Shown piece after piece: positions 1 to 7,068 of a DNA stretch of 64,000 bases. The translations under genes were made by a program, and so were the position numbers. Location of the stretch: NCBI GenBank assembly GCA_013285915.1, contig JABDGS010000002.1, forward strand, positions 1-64,000. The letters are read 5' to 3'. The DNA comes from Bacteroidota bacterium. GTDB taxonomy: Bacteria; Bacteroidota; Bacteroidia; Chitinophagales; Chitinophagaceae. How positions within the stretch are numbered: the first letter of the stretch is position 1; the number at the start of each line of letters is the position of its first letter. The notes under the pieces are model-generated. The model was not told the DNA's origin and made no database searches. It saw nothing but the letters and a program-made list of their open reading frames with translations.

Positions 1-715
1 CATTTAATTCTAACGCAGGGTTTTCGCTATCATTTATTTCAGAATTTACTATAAAATTCTTTATGCTCCATAGTCTCTGAAGACCATCAACAACAAGCCA
101 CTTGTTTTCGTCAGCTGCATCAAAATAAAATGCTGGTAATGGTAATCTCAGCAAGATTGATTCAATTAACCGACTTTGGACGTCTGGCTTCCAGAGATTC
201 CCTTTTCTTTGAAATTCAGTATTAAGGTCAATTTCGTTATACCTCAAACGGGTTACAAGGTGGTCTATTGTTTTGGGCTCAACAATGATTTTTATATCCT
301 TTGGATCAAAGGGGCTTATTATATCTTCATTTTCGTCAGAACTTTCTTCATCTACCTCCTCCACTTCAATTATATCGTCTTCGGATTCTTCTGAATAATC
401 GAAGGCTTTTTTGACGACCTTTTTAATTTCTTCTTTATCAATAGCTGTCGCCTGTTCGCCTGCTGGGGTTAACCTCCAGACGCCCCTGTTGACTTTATCT
501 AAAAGCCCAAATCTTTTTAAATAATTGCGCGACCAAGCTAGTCTATATACCAATTTTGTGGTGGTGCCTCGATGGATATCAGATTTGTCCTTTTCTGAAA
601 GTTGCAGAAGTTTTGCGACCTCTTTTTCTATGCTTCTTATATGGGCCTGTCCGCCAAGATTTTTTAAAGCTTGGATAGTCGGATTCATTAGGTCGTCGTA
701 TTGAGGCACACCCAT
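1..715 (-). CDS. Mrr_N winged-helix plus DUF262 (GmrSD-N/ParB-like) protein, partial
   Basis: The gene reads leftwards from ATG at 715 and runs off the window edge, giving 238 codons with no stop. Residues 1-90 resemble the Mrr_N winged-helix DNA-binding domain of restriction systems (start MGVPQYDDLMNP, then a W-S-R-N-Y-L-K-R helix and RGVWRLTPAG wing). An acidic linker rich in E, D and S follows (about residues 105-135). Then comes a DUF262-like start with LRYNEIDLNTEFQRKGNLW and the VVDGLQRLWSI motif, a DGxQR variant of the ParB/Srx-like nuclease core. DUF262 proteins include the GmrS half of GmrSD, which attacks modified phage DNA. Here a defence or restriction role is inferred. The C-terminal effector half lies outside the window. 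Domain assignment is fairly sure, function is not. Confidence 0.72.
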   Translation of the reverse strand, partial: MGVPQYDDLMNPTIQALKNLGGQAHIRSIEKEVAKLLQLSEKDKSDIHRGTTTKLVYRLAWSRNYLKRFGLLDKVNRGVWRLTPAGEQATAIDKEEIKKVVKKAFDYSEESEDDIIEVEEVDEESSDENEDIISPFDPKDIKIIVEPKTIDHLVTRLRYNEIDLNTEFQRKGNLWKPDVQSRLIESILLRLPLPAFYFDAADENKWLVVDGLQRLWSIKNFIVNSEINDSENPALELN

Positions 716-843
716 ATCAGTCAATTTTAATATTAAGCAAGATAAATGCTTATTTTTTATCAGAGAGATATGTCCAAAAAAACGAGTAGAAAAGGTTCCA
801 AAGATCCTATCTGGCCGGTTTGCTAATGTCAAAAATATTTTTC

Positions 844-1340
844 CCCTTTTTAGCGGACAAAACAGCGTTTTGTATATATAGGTATAGAGAGGCGTGTGGT
901 TGAAGGTGTACGGCATAAGGAAAACCAAAACAAGGTGGATGGGTGAAGGTTTAAGGCGTAAGGAAAGCCGGGAGGGCGAGTAAGAAAGTTTCCGGTTTCA
1001 AGTTTCCAGTTATCGAAGCGAAGAAAGGAAGGTTGAAGTGGAAGGAGGTTGAAGGTATAGGGCATAAGGGTTAAGGAAAAGTAAACAGTCGAAGGTTAGC
1101 AGCGTATGAGAATCGTGAAAAATGCAAAAGCTAAAAGTAAAATAGCAATACCGGCTGAATTTGGGCTGGGAAAGGAAGATATTAATAAAATTGCTATATG
1201 TGACATTTTTGGCCATTTTAAAATTCAAATGAAAGATAATCAATTAGTTAGTATAAAATGGGGTGGCGCAGTTTGGCTACGATTTGGCGTCTTTTGTGCT
1301 ACTTTTGGCGGCGTTTGGAGTGGAGTGCTGGGGTGGTGAT
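844..1340 (+). repeat. Dispersed element, copy A (second copy, inverted, at 32190-32575)
   Basis: This region is nearly the reverse complement of 32190-32575. Shared blocks in order are: a stretch at 850-885 with the palindrome ACAAAAC-AGC-GTTTTGT, a 7-bp-period array (988-1015), a 77-codon open frame (1106-1339), and a block around 1265-1302 containing GGCTACGATTTGGCGTCTTT. Three spaced copies of GGTTGAAGGT-like sequence followed by GGCATAAGG occur near 898, 943 and 1049 only in this copy. The open frame keeps recognisable protein similarity to the frame in the other copy (shared NQLVS and WLRFGVFCA), but whether it is translated is unknown. Confidence 0.75.
988..1015. repeat. 7-bp-period array, four units
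   Basis: Four units GTTTCCG, GTTTCAA, GTTTCCA, GTTATCG in a row. It lies inside the dispersed element and matches in type the array at 32491-32525 in the other copy. Confidence 0.8.
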
Positions 1341-1360
1341 TGGGCAGTAGTGGTATTTTG

Positions 1361-1576
1361 AACAGATCCTTCGCTTCGCTCTGGATGACAGCAGGGTTGG
1401 GCAGTAGTGGCTGAGATGGGCAGTCGCGATGCATCGGGGTTCGCTTCGCTCTGGATGACAGCGGAGATGGGCTTTATTGTCATTCAGAGCGAAGCGAAGA
1501 ATCTGCTGAGCGGTAGAGGCACTGTTCAGCAAAGTACTGGTGGCCAGGCAGATCACGCGTAACGCGTGATGACAGC
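1361..1576. repeat. Cluster of palindromic intergenic repeats
   Basis: Two direct copies of TTCGCTTCGCTCTGGATGAC (about 1370-1390 and 1440-1460) are followed by an inverted copy (1478-1507). A fourth relative at 1551-1576 has the same outer ends (GATC ... GATGACAGC) around a different palindromic core (ACGCGTAACGCGT). Read in reverse these give the well-known spurious peptides of the CHPERSEGS and VIQSEAKDL type. With the dispersed element at 844-1340 they fill most of the gap between the gene at 1-715 and fumC. Apart from these repeats I see nothing in 716-1662. Confidence 0.8.
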
Positions 1577-1662
1577 ACAGATGGGCAATTTGCAATTATT
1601 GAGTTTTGATAGGTTTTTACAACGGGCGTATCGTAGATTTGCGCTTCTAAAAATTAGCCATA

Positions 1663-3060
1663 ATGGATTACAGGATTGAAAAAGACACGATGGGCGAGGT
1701 AAAAGTACCTTCACACGTTTACTGGGGCGCACAAACCCAGCGCAGTATTGAGAACTTTAAAATTGCGCAGGATATTAATAAAATGCCCCGGCCTGTAATA
1801 CAGGCGTTTGCTTATCTTAAAAAGGCGGCCGCATTGGCTAATAACCAATTGGGTGTGCTGCCTGCTGAGAAAAAAGATGCCATTGCACAGGTGTGCGACG
1901 AAATATTAGAGGGTAGGCTTGACGACCAGTTTCCGCTGGTAGTTTGGCAAACTGGCAGCGGCACGCAAAGCAATATGAATGTTAACGAGGTGGTGGCTTA
2001 CCGTGCGCATGTAATACAGGGCGGCGCCTTAACCGATAAGGATAAATTTTTGCACCCCAATGATGATGTAAATAAGTCGCAGTCGTCAAACGATACTTTC
2101 CCAACGGCCATGCACATTGCAGCTTATAAAATATTAGTTGAAAATACGCTGCCCGGTATTGAAAAACTGCATAACACGCTGGCTGCAAAAAGCAAGGCAT
2201 TTATGCAGGTGGTTAAAATTGGCCGCACCCATTTTATGGATGCCACGCCATTAACGCTGGGGCAGGAATTTAGCGGTTATGTTGCCCAATTGGGCTGGGG
2301 TATAAAGGCTATAAAAAATAGCCTTCCACATTTGGCACAGCTTGCGCTGGGCGGTACGGCTGTGGGTACGGGTATTAACACCCCTGATGATTACGCAGAA
2401 CTGGTGGCTGAGAAAATTGCTGAGTTAACGGGTTTGCCGTTTGTTACCGCTGAAAACAAATTTGAAGCTTTGGCCGCGCATGACGCTATTGTAGAAGCGC
2501 ATGGGGCATTAAAAACGGTGGCTGTAAGCCTGATGAAAATAGCGAATGATATACGCATGCTGTCGTCTGGCCCGCGCAGTGGTATTGGGGAGATACATAT
2601 TCCGGATAATGAGCCGGGTTCATCAATTATGCCTGGTAAGGTAAACCCTACGCAGTGCGAGGCGCTTACCATGATAGCAGCGCAGGTAATGGGCAATGAC
2701 GTAGCTATAAATATTGGCGGCGCTACGGGCCATTTTGAGCTGAATGTGTTTAAGCCGGTAATGATCTATAACTTTTTGCACAGCGCCCGCCTTATTGGCG
2801 ATGGCTGTGTAAGCTTTAACAACAAGTGCGCCGAGGGCATTGAGCCGATTGAAGCCAATATTAAAAAGCATGTTGATAACAGCCTGATGCTGGTAACAGC
2901 CTTAAACACAAAAATTGGTTATTATAAAGCGGCTGAGATAGCACAGAAGGCGCATAAAGAAGGCACCACACTTAAAGAAATGGCGGTGAAACTTGGGTAT
3001 GTTACGCCTGAAGAATTTGATGCCTGGGTTGACCCAAAAAATATGGTGGGAAAAATATAG
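1663..3060 (+). CDS. fumC: Fumarate hydratase class II
   Basis: The 465-residue product matches the usual length of class II fumarase, the iron-independent enzyme that interconverts fumarate and L-malate in the TCA cycle as a cytosolic homotetramer. The family signature [11 protein letters not shown] is at residues 319-329, the catalytic-site stretch [10 protein letters not shown] starts at 187, and the [10 protein letters not shown] motif is at 97-106. The start ATG at 1663 gives the canonical [14 protein letters not shown]-terminus. It is transcribed alone, with a repeat-rich gap upstream and a lipoprotein gene 131 bp downstream. Another TCA gene, icd, lies 1.2 kb away on the other strand. 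Nothing unusual in sequence. Confidence 0.97.
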   Translation: MDYRIEKDTMGEVKVPSHVYWGAQTQRSIENFKIAQDINKMPRPVIQAFAYLKKAAALANNQLGVLPAEKKDAIAQVCDEILEGRLDDQFPLVVWQTGSGTQSNMNVNEVVAYRAHVIQGGALTDKDKFLHPNDDVNKSQSSNDTFPTAMHIAAYKILVENTLPGIEKLHNTLAAKSKAFMQVVKIGRTHFMDATPLTLGQEFSGYVAQLGWGIKAIKNSLPHLAQLALGGTAVGTGINTPDDYAELVAEKIAELTGLPFVTAENKFEALAAHDAIVEAHGALKTVAVSLMKIANDIRMLSSGPRSGIGEIHIPDNEPGSSIMPGKVNPTQCEALTMIAAQVMGNDVAINIGGATGHFELNVFKPVMIYNFLHSARLIGDGCVSFNNKCAEGIEPIEANIKKHVDNSLMLVTALNTKIGYYKAAEIAQKAHKEGTTLKEMAVKLGYVTPEEFDAWVDPKNMVGKI

Positions 3061-3191
3061 TTTACACCGAAAGTTGCAGTAAATGAGCGGCTGCTTTTAG
3101 CCGTTCAGGCGATTTATAAGTATCTTACAGGCTTAAACAATTTATTGTTAACGAAAACGTTTCTGCAATTATCTGCTGCGGGCAAAAAAGA

Positions 3192-4094
3192 ATGCACATG
3201 CTAAAAAAAAGTATTATGAAGCAAAAACCTATGATACCCCTGCTTGGTTTATTGGCTTGCGCCTGTTTAGTTTTGTCGGCATGCCAAAAAGAACTTAGCA
3301 TTGAAACCAACCAAAACCTTGCAGCAGCGGGGAGCCTGCAGGATACCGCCGGTAATTGCATGCCTGAAACAGTTGTAGGTACATTTTATGATGGGGTAGA
3401 GCCAGGCCGTGATACAGCATACGTGGTAGTAAATGTAAACGTAACAAACCCGGGTTCCTATTCAATTTATACAAATACGCAAAACGGGTTTTATTTTTCT
3501 GACTCAGGCTACTTTACAAACACAGGTTTGCAAACGGTTAAATTAAGGCCGGTTGGCGTACCTATAATACCTGACTCAACACTGTTTAATGTAACGTTCG
3601 ATTCAAGCATTTGCAGTTTTACGGTGTACGTAAAAGACAGCACGGGTACCGGCCTTGGCGGCGGTGGTATTACCAACCCTAACCAAAGCGACAGTGCATG
3701 GAAATTTAACGGGCCATCAGGATCATATCACGGCCCTGTAGACACAGCCTATACAAAAGATACACTTGGTGAGCTGTTTTTGTATGTAACAGGGTTTACC
3801 AGCGCTACCGGTGATACTGCTTTTCAAGCTGGTGTGGCGTTCTCGGGAGGTGCAATTGCCCCGGGTTCATATAGCTCACAATCCAGTGCATTGTTCAGGT
3901 TTACTGACCTTGTGGCGGGCACTGTTATTTACTCGGCCGACCCAACGGTAACAGGGGCCAATACTATTGTAAATATCAATAGCTACGACCCCAATTCAAA
4001 AATAGTTACGGGTACGTTTAGCGGTTCGGTCAAAGATTCGGGGGGAAATATAGTCAATATCAATTCCGGTACGTTTACTGCAAAAGTGCAGTGA
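3192..4094 (+). CDS. Secreted lipoprotein, unknown function
   Basis: I do not recognise the family. The N-terminus has a basic start, a hydrophobic core (PLLGLLACACLVL) and a lipobox LSAC, so it should be a lipid-anchored envelope protein. ATG codons at 3192, 3198 and 3216 are in frame; 3216 (MKQKPMIPLL) gives the most typical signal peptide. The rest is rich in T, S, G and D and looks like beta-sandwich sequence: a segment with repeated YTNTQNGFYF/TGLQTVKL patterns, a glycine linker (GTGLGGGG) near residue 155, then a C-terminal domain with FSGSVKDSGGN-like strands typical of Bacteroidota DUF-type lipoproteins. No catalytic motif is visible. The gene appears monocistronic. Confidence 0.8.
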   Translation: MHMLKKSIMKQKPMIPLLGLLACACLVLSACQKELSIETNQNLAAAGSLQDTAGNCMPETVVGTFYDGVEPGRDTAYVVVNVNVTNPGSYSIYTNTQNGFYFSDSGYFTNTGLQTVKLRPVGVPIIPDSTLFNVTFDSSICSFTVYVKDSTGTGLGGGGITNPNQSDSAWKFNGPSGSYHGPVDTAYTKDTLGELFLYVTGFTSATGDTAFQAGVAFSGGAIAPGSYSSQSSALFRFTDLVAGTVIYSADPTVTGANTIVNINSYDPNSKIVTGTFSGSVKDSGGNIVNINSGTFTAKVQ

Positions 4095-4103
4095 CTTTTC
4101 GCC

Positions 4104-4168
4104 TCATCCCCTAACCCCTTCTCCTTCCCGAAAAATCGGGACGGGCGACGGAGAAGGGCCCGACGAGA
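4104..4168. repeat. GC-rich palindromic intergenic repeat
   Basis: A C-rich run (CCCCTAACCCCTTCTCC) is followed by the small palindrome CCCGAAAAATCGGG and a G-rich complement (CGGAGAAGGGCC), so the whole can fold back. It lies directly behind the lipoprotein stop codon and may act as its terminator. The CCGAAAaTCGG core recalls the CCCGAAACTTCGGG cores at 32110-32155. Confidence 0.6.
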
Positions 4169-4224
4169 TTACAGAGGAGAGTTTATATTCTTAAAGTATA
4201 ATATCGAAATTAACATAATTGAAA

Positions 4225-4256
4225 AAGCCCGGCATATTGGTAGGTGCACCGGGCTT
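4225..4256 (-). terminator. Intrinsic terminator of icd
   Basis: AAGCCCGG and CCGGGCTT form an 8-bp perfect stem around a 16-base loop. On the minus strand it is followed by TTTTTC. It sits 21 bp past the icd stop codon. Confidence 0.8.
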
Positions 4257-4277
4257 GCATAAAAATGGAATGTATTA

Positions 4278-5732
4278 CTATTGGCCCTGTGCCAAACTGT
4301 AAGCTTTTTTGTCGCCCAGCATAAGCAATAATTCGGATGAGCAGATCTTATAATTGCCACTAAGGCTTATGTATAACCCCAGCACATCCTGCTGCGTAAG
4401 CGGGAAATCGTCAATGCTTTCAAAGCGCACGTTGTACTGGTTTACCAGGTTGGTGTAAACGCTGCCCGTTGGCCATACCTGCGTACCACGGTTGCTTATG
4501 CTAACCAGCTTAAACTTAACACCCGCATGACGAAGGCATTTGTTGGCGATTATTATTGGTTGTTCGTTGCTCTCGATAAAAAAATCAACACCGCAAATTT
4601 TTTCGCTGGCTTCACCGTCACTTTCCATCATGGCGTTCTTCTCCAGCTTAAAATGCGTTTGGGTGGTGTACATATCTGCCTGTGCAGGTTTTGCACCCAG
4701 CAGTGGCACTTGCCCAAAATTGTTGATTATGGATTGAGCAAAATCAGTAGTGTTTACAGATGGTTTGCTTTTATCGCCAAAGTCGCCGGTATGTATGCCC
4801 TGTTCTAATGTGTAGAGCAAGGCGTTTTCAATGGTAACAGCTTTCTCCATCATACCAAGGTGGCGCAGCATGGCGATACCACTTAGTAAAAGCGCAGTAG
4901 GGTTGGCAATGTTTTTACCTGCTATATCAGGGGCGGTGCCGTGTACGGCCTCAAATATGCAGATATAGTCGCCTATGTTGGCACTGGGGGCAAAGCCAAG
5001 ACCGCCTACAAGACCGGCACACAAATCACTTACTATATCGCCCTGCAGGTTGGTTAACACCACCACATCAAACAGGTCGGGCCGGGTAACAAGCTTCATG
5101 CACAGGTCGTCAACAATAACATCGTCGGCTTTTAACTCGGGGTACTCTTTGGCAACCTCGTAAAACACCTGCAGAAAAAGGCCATCGGTAAGCTTCATAA
5201 TGTTTGCCTTGTGGCCGCAGGTAATGCGGCGGGCGTTCTTTTTCTTGGCCATTTCAAAAGCGTACTTAATAACCTGCAGGCTGCCGGGGCGGGTTATAAA
5301 GCGGCGGCTTAGCGCAACATCATGTGTAAGCATGTGCTCAATGCCGCCATAGGTATCTTCAATGTTTTCGCGCACTATGGTTATATCAACGGGTATGCCG
5401 GCCTTGCTGAAAACGGTATCAACACCGCTAAGCGTTTGAAAAACCCTCTTGTTGGCGTAGGTGTTCCAGGTTTTGCGGGCGGTAACATTTACGCTTTTAA
5501 CGCCTTTGCCTTTGGGTGTTTCCATGGGGCCTTTAAACAAAATGCCCAGGGTTTCAATAGCTTGTTGTGCATCGGGTGTCATACCATTGCTGTAGCCTTT
5601 ATCAAACACCCATTTGCCCATATCAACAAACTGGTATTCCAGCGGAACACCGGCAGATTTGAAAATGGTAAGCACAGCATCCATAATTTCCGGGCCTATG
5701 CCATCGCCTTTTGCCACAGCAATTTTTGTCAT
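4278..5732 (-). CDS. icd: Isocitrate dehydrogenase, long form with C-terminal extra domain
   Basis: The 484-residue protein is an isocitrate/isopropylmalate dehydrogenase family member. It starts with KIAVAKGDGIGPEIMDAV (nucleotide/substrate fold), has the substrate-binding arginine region VRENIEDTYGGIEH, the metal-binding NLQGDIVSDLCAGLVGG stretch, and the cofactor loop EAVHGTAPDIAGKNIANPTA. About 130 extra C-terminal residues (from near 350) set it apart from E. coli-type Icd and match the longer enzymes of Thermus and many Bacteroidota. It would oxidise isocitrate to 2-oxoglutarate in the TCA cycle, probably with NADP. Divergent from apaG across a 200-bp gap and followed by a clear terminator. 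Confidence 0.93.
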   Translation of the reverse strand: MTKIAVAKGDGIGPEIMDAVLTIFKSAGVPLEYQFVDMGKWVFDKGYSNGMTPDAQQAIETLGILFKGPMETPKGKGVKSVNVTARKTWNTYANKRVFQTLSGVDTVFSKAGIPVDITIVRENIEDTYGGIEHMLTHDVALSRRFITRPGSLQVIKYAFEMAKKKNARRITCGHKANIMKLTDGLFLQVFYEVAKEYPELKADDVIVDDLCMKLVTRPDLFDVVVLTNLQGDIVSDLCAGLVGGLGFAPSANIGDYICIFEAVHGTAPDIAGKNIANPTALLLSGIAMLRHLGMMEKAVTIENALLYTLEQGIHTGDFGDKSKPSVNTTDFAQSIINNFGQVPLLGAKPAQADMYTTQTHFKLEKNAMMESDGEASEKICGVDFFIESNEQPIIIANKCLRHAGVKFKLVSISNRGTQVWPTGSVYTNLVNQYNVRFESIDDFPLTQQDVLGLYISLSGNYKICSSELLLMLGDKKAYSLAQGQ

Positions 5733-5932
5733 ATAAAATTTTTGTATGAGTAATACCGAAAGTGCTGCAAATTTAAGGGCTGACGGCTGTGAAACATAAA
5801 AAACTTAAATGTTAACAACTATGGGACGATCACATTTTTTTTGTAAATTTTTACACAGGCTGTTACCATTGCCCTATTCCATCCGTATAATATATTGATA
5901 ATTCGTAACTTCATCCGGCAAACACGTATAAC

Positions 5933-6319
5933 ATGGTATCCAAAATTTCTGAAGGCGTTCAAATAAGTGTTGAGACTTACTATCAGCCAGATTACAGTAA
6001 CCCCGCTAACAGCGAGTTTATGTTTGCGTACCGTATTACCCTTGAAAACCATAATGATTTCAGCGTTAAACTTCTGCGGCGCCACTGGTTTATTTTTGAC
6101 AGTAACGGCCAAAACCGCGAGGTTGAAGGTGAGGGCGTTGTAGGCGCACAGCCAGTTATGCAGCCGGGTAAACAGTACCAATATGTAAGCGGGTGTAACC
6201 TGCGTACCGAGATGGGCCGCATGCATGGAACTTACACCATGGAGAACCAAAATACCAAAACCACGTTTACTGTAAAGATCCCACCTTTTGAAATGGTTGC
6301 GCCGGTAAAGATGAATTGA
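5933..6319 (+). CDS. apaG: ApaG family protein
   Basis: The 128-residue product is a single ApaG/DUF525 immunoglobulin-like domain, the usual length. Recognisable features are VSKISEGVQISVETYYQPDY at the start, the ENHNDFSVKLLRRHWFIFD strand pair, and the glycine-rich GEGVVGAQPVMQPGK loop followed by YVSGCNLRTEMGRMHGTY. ApaG proteins have been linked to divalent-metal efflux and diadenosine tetraphosphate levels in enterobacteria, but the biochemical role is unsettled. It shares its stop region with the next gene, which suggests one transcript. Divergent from icd. Confidence 0.93.
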   Translation: MVSKISEGVQISVETYYQPDYSNPANSEFMFAYRITLENHNDFSVKLLRRHWFIFDSNGQNREVEGEGVVGAQPVMQPGKQYQYVSGCNLRTEMGRMHGTYTMENQNTKTTFTVKIPPFEMVAPVKMN

Positions 6320-6990
6320 GTGATTTGAGAATAGTGCCCCTCATATTGACATTGCTAATAATTATCACCTCATCCTGCAATTTTGTTGGTGGCTCAAATG
6401 GTAATGCCATTGAGTTTGACACTCTTCGTCCTCCAAAAGATAGCTTAACCGTCTATTTCAAGGCGAAAAGCAACGAGCAAGACAAGACAGCCGATGGGTT
6501 AAGCGACTTTGCAAATAGGTGGTATTCACAAATGTTATTTGCTTTAAAAGAGCCGGTTTTAAAAGATTATAAAGGAAGCAAAGAAATATATCGTTTTACA
6601 TGGCTGAGAACATTTAATCACCCGATTTCTATAAGGCTTGAATGCCAGGATGGCAATGTATTGTTGTTTAGCAAGGTTTGTGATGGGAAAGGCGGCTACC
6701 AGCCAGGAAAAATTATGTTTGATAAGTACCTCACTCTTACAACTGGCGCAATTGATATTTGTCGCAAAAAAGTAGAGGAAGCGGCCTTTTGGTCACAACC
6801 AACCGAAATAAAAAGTGAAGGCCTGGATGGCTCAGAATGGATTATTGAAGCGGTTAAAAATGGTAAATATCACATGGTTGTGCGGTGGTCACCAGATGAA
6901 GATCAATCTGAGAAATTTAGAGCAATTGGGAAATATTTAATTTCTTTATCACGAATAGAAAATGAAACAGCCGGTGACAATTATTACTAG
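6316..6990 (+). CDS. Putative lipoprotein, unknown function
   Basis: I do not recognise this family. The frame opens with TTG at 6316, overlapping the apaG stop codon by four bases; an in-frame GTG at 6334 is the other option, and there is no ATG before the signal sequence. A hydrophobic segment (LILTLLIIIT) ends in a lipobox-like TSSC, so the protein is probably lipid-anchored. The mature part of about 200 residues is charged, with KAKSNEQDKTADGLSDFANRW and repeated aromatic strands; no catalytic motif is evident. Overlap with apaG points to translational coupling. It is somewhat AT-richer than apaG. Start codon choice is uncertain. Confidence 0.72.
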   Translation: MSDLRIVPLILTLLIIITSSCNFVGGSNGNAIEFDTLRPPKDSLTVYFKAKSNEQDKTADGLSDFANRWYSQMLFALKEPVLKDYKGSKEIYRFTWLRTFNHPISIRLECQDGNVLLFSKVCDGKGGYQPGKIMFDKYLTLTTGAIDICRKKVEEAAFWSQPTEIKSEGLDGSEWIIEAVKNGKYHMVVRWSPDEDQSEKFRAIGKYLISLSRIENETAGDNYY

Positions 6991-7068
6991 GTAACCATAG
7001 CCGGTTAGCGGTGTTTGAAAGAATATTTAATAGTTGACGGGGAAATGGTTAAAAATCGAAAAACGACA

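Noticed and set aside
1240-1595. Overlapping minus-strand frames with CHPERSEGS-like peptides
   Set aside because: They are translations of palindromic intergenic repeats and occur as known spurious products in many genomes.
5322-5753. Plus-strand frame of 143 codons inside icd
   Set aside because: It is antisense to a clear isocitrate dehydrogenase and shows no independent motif.
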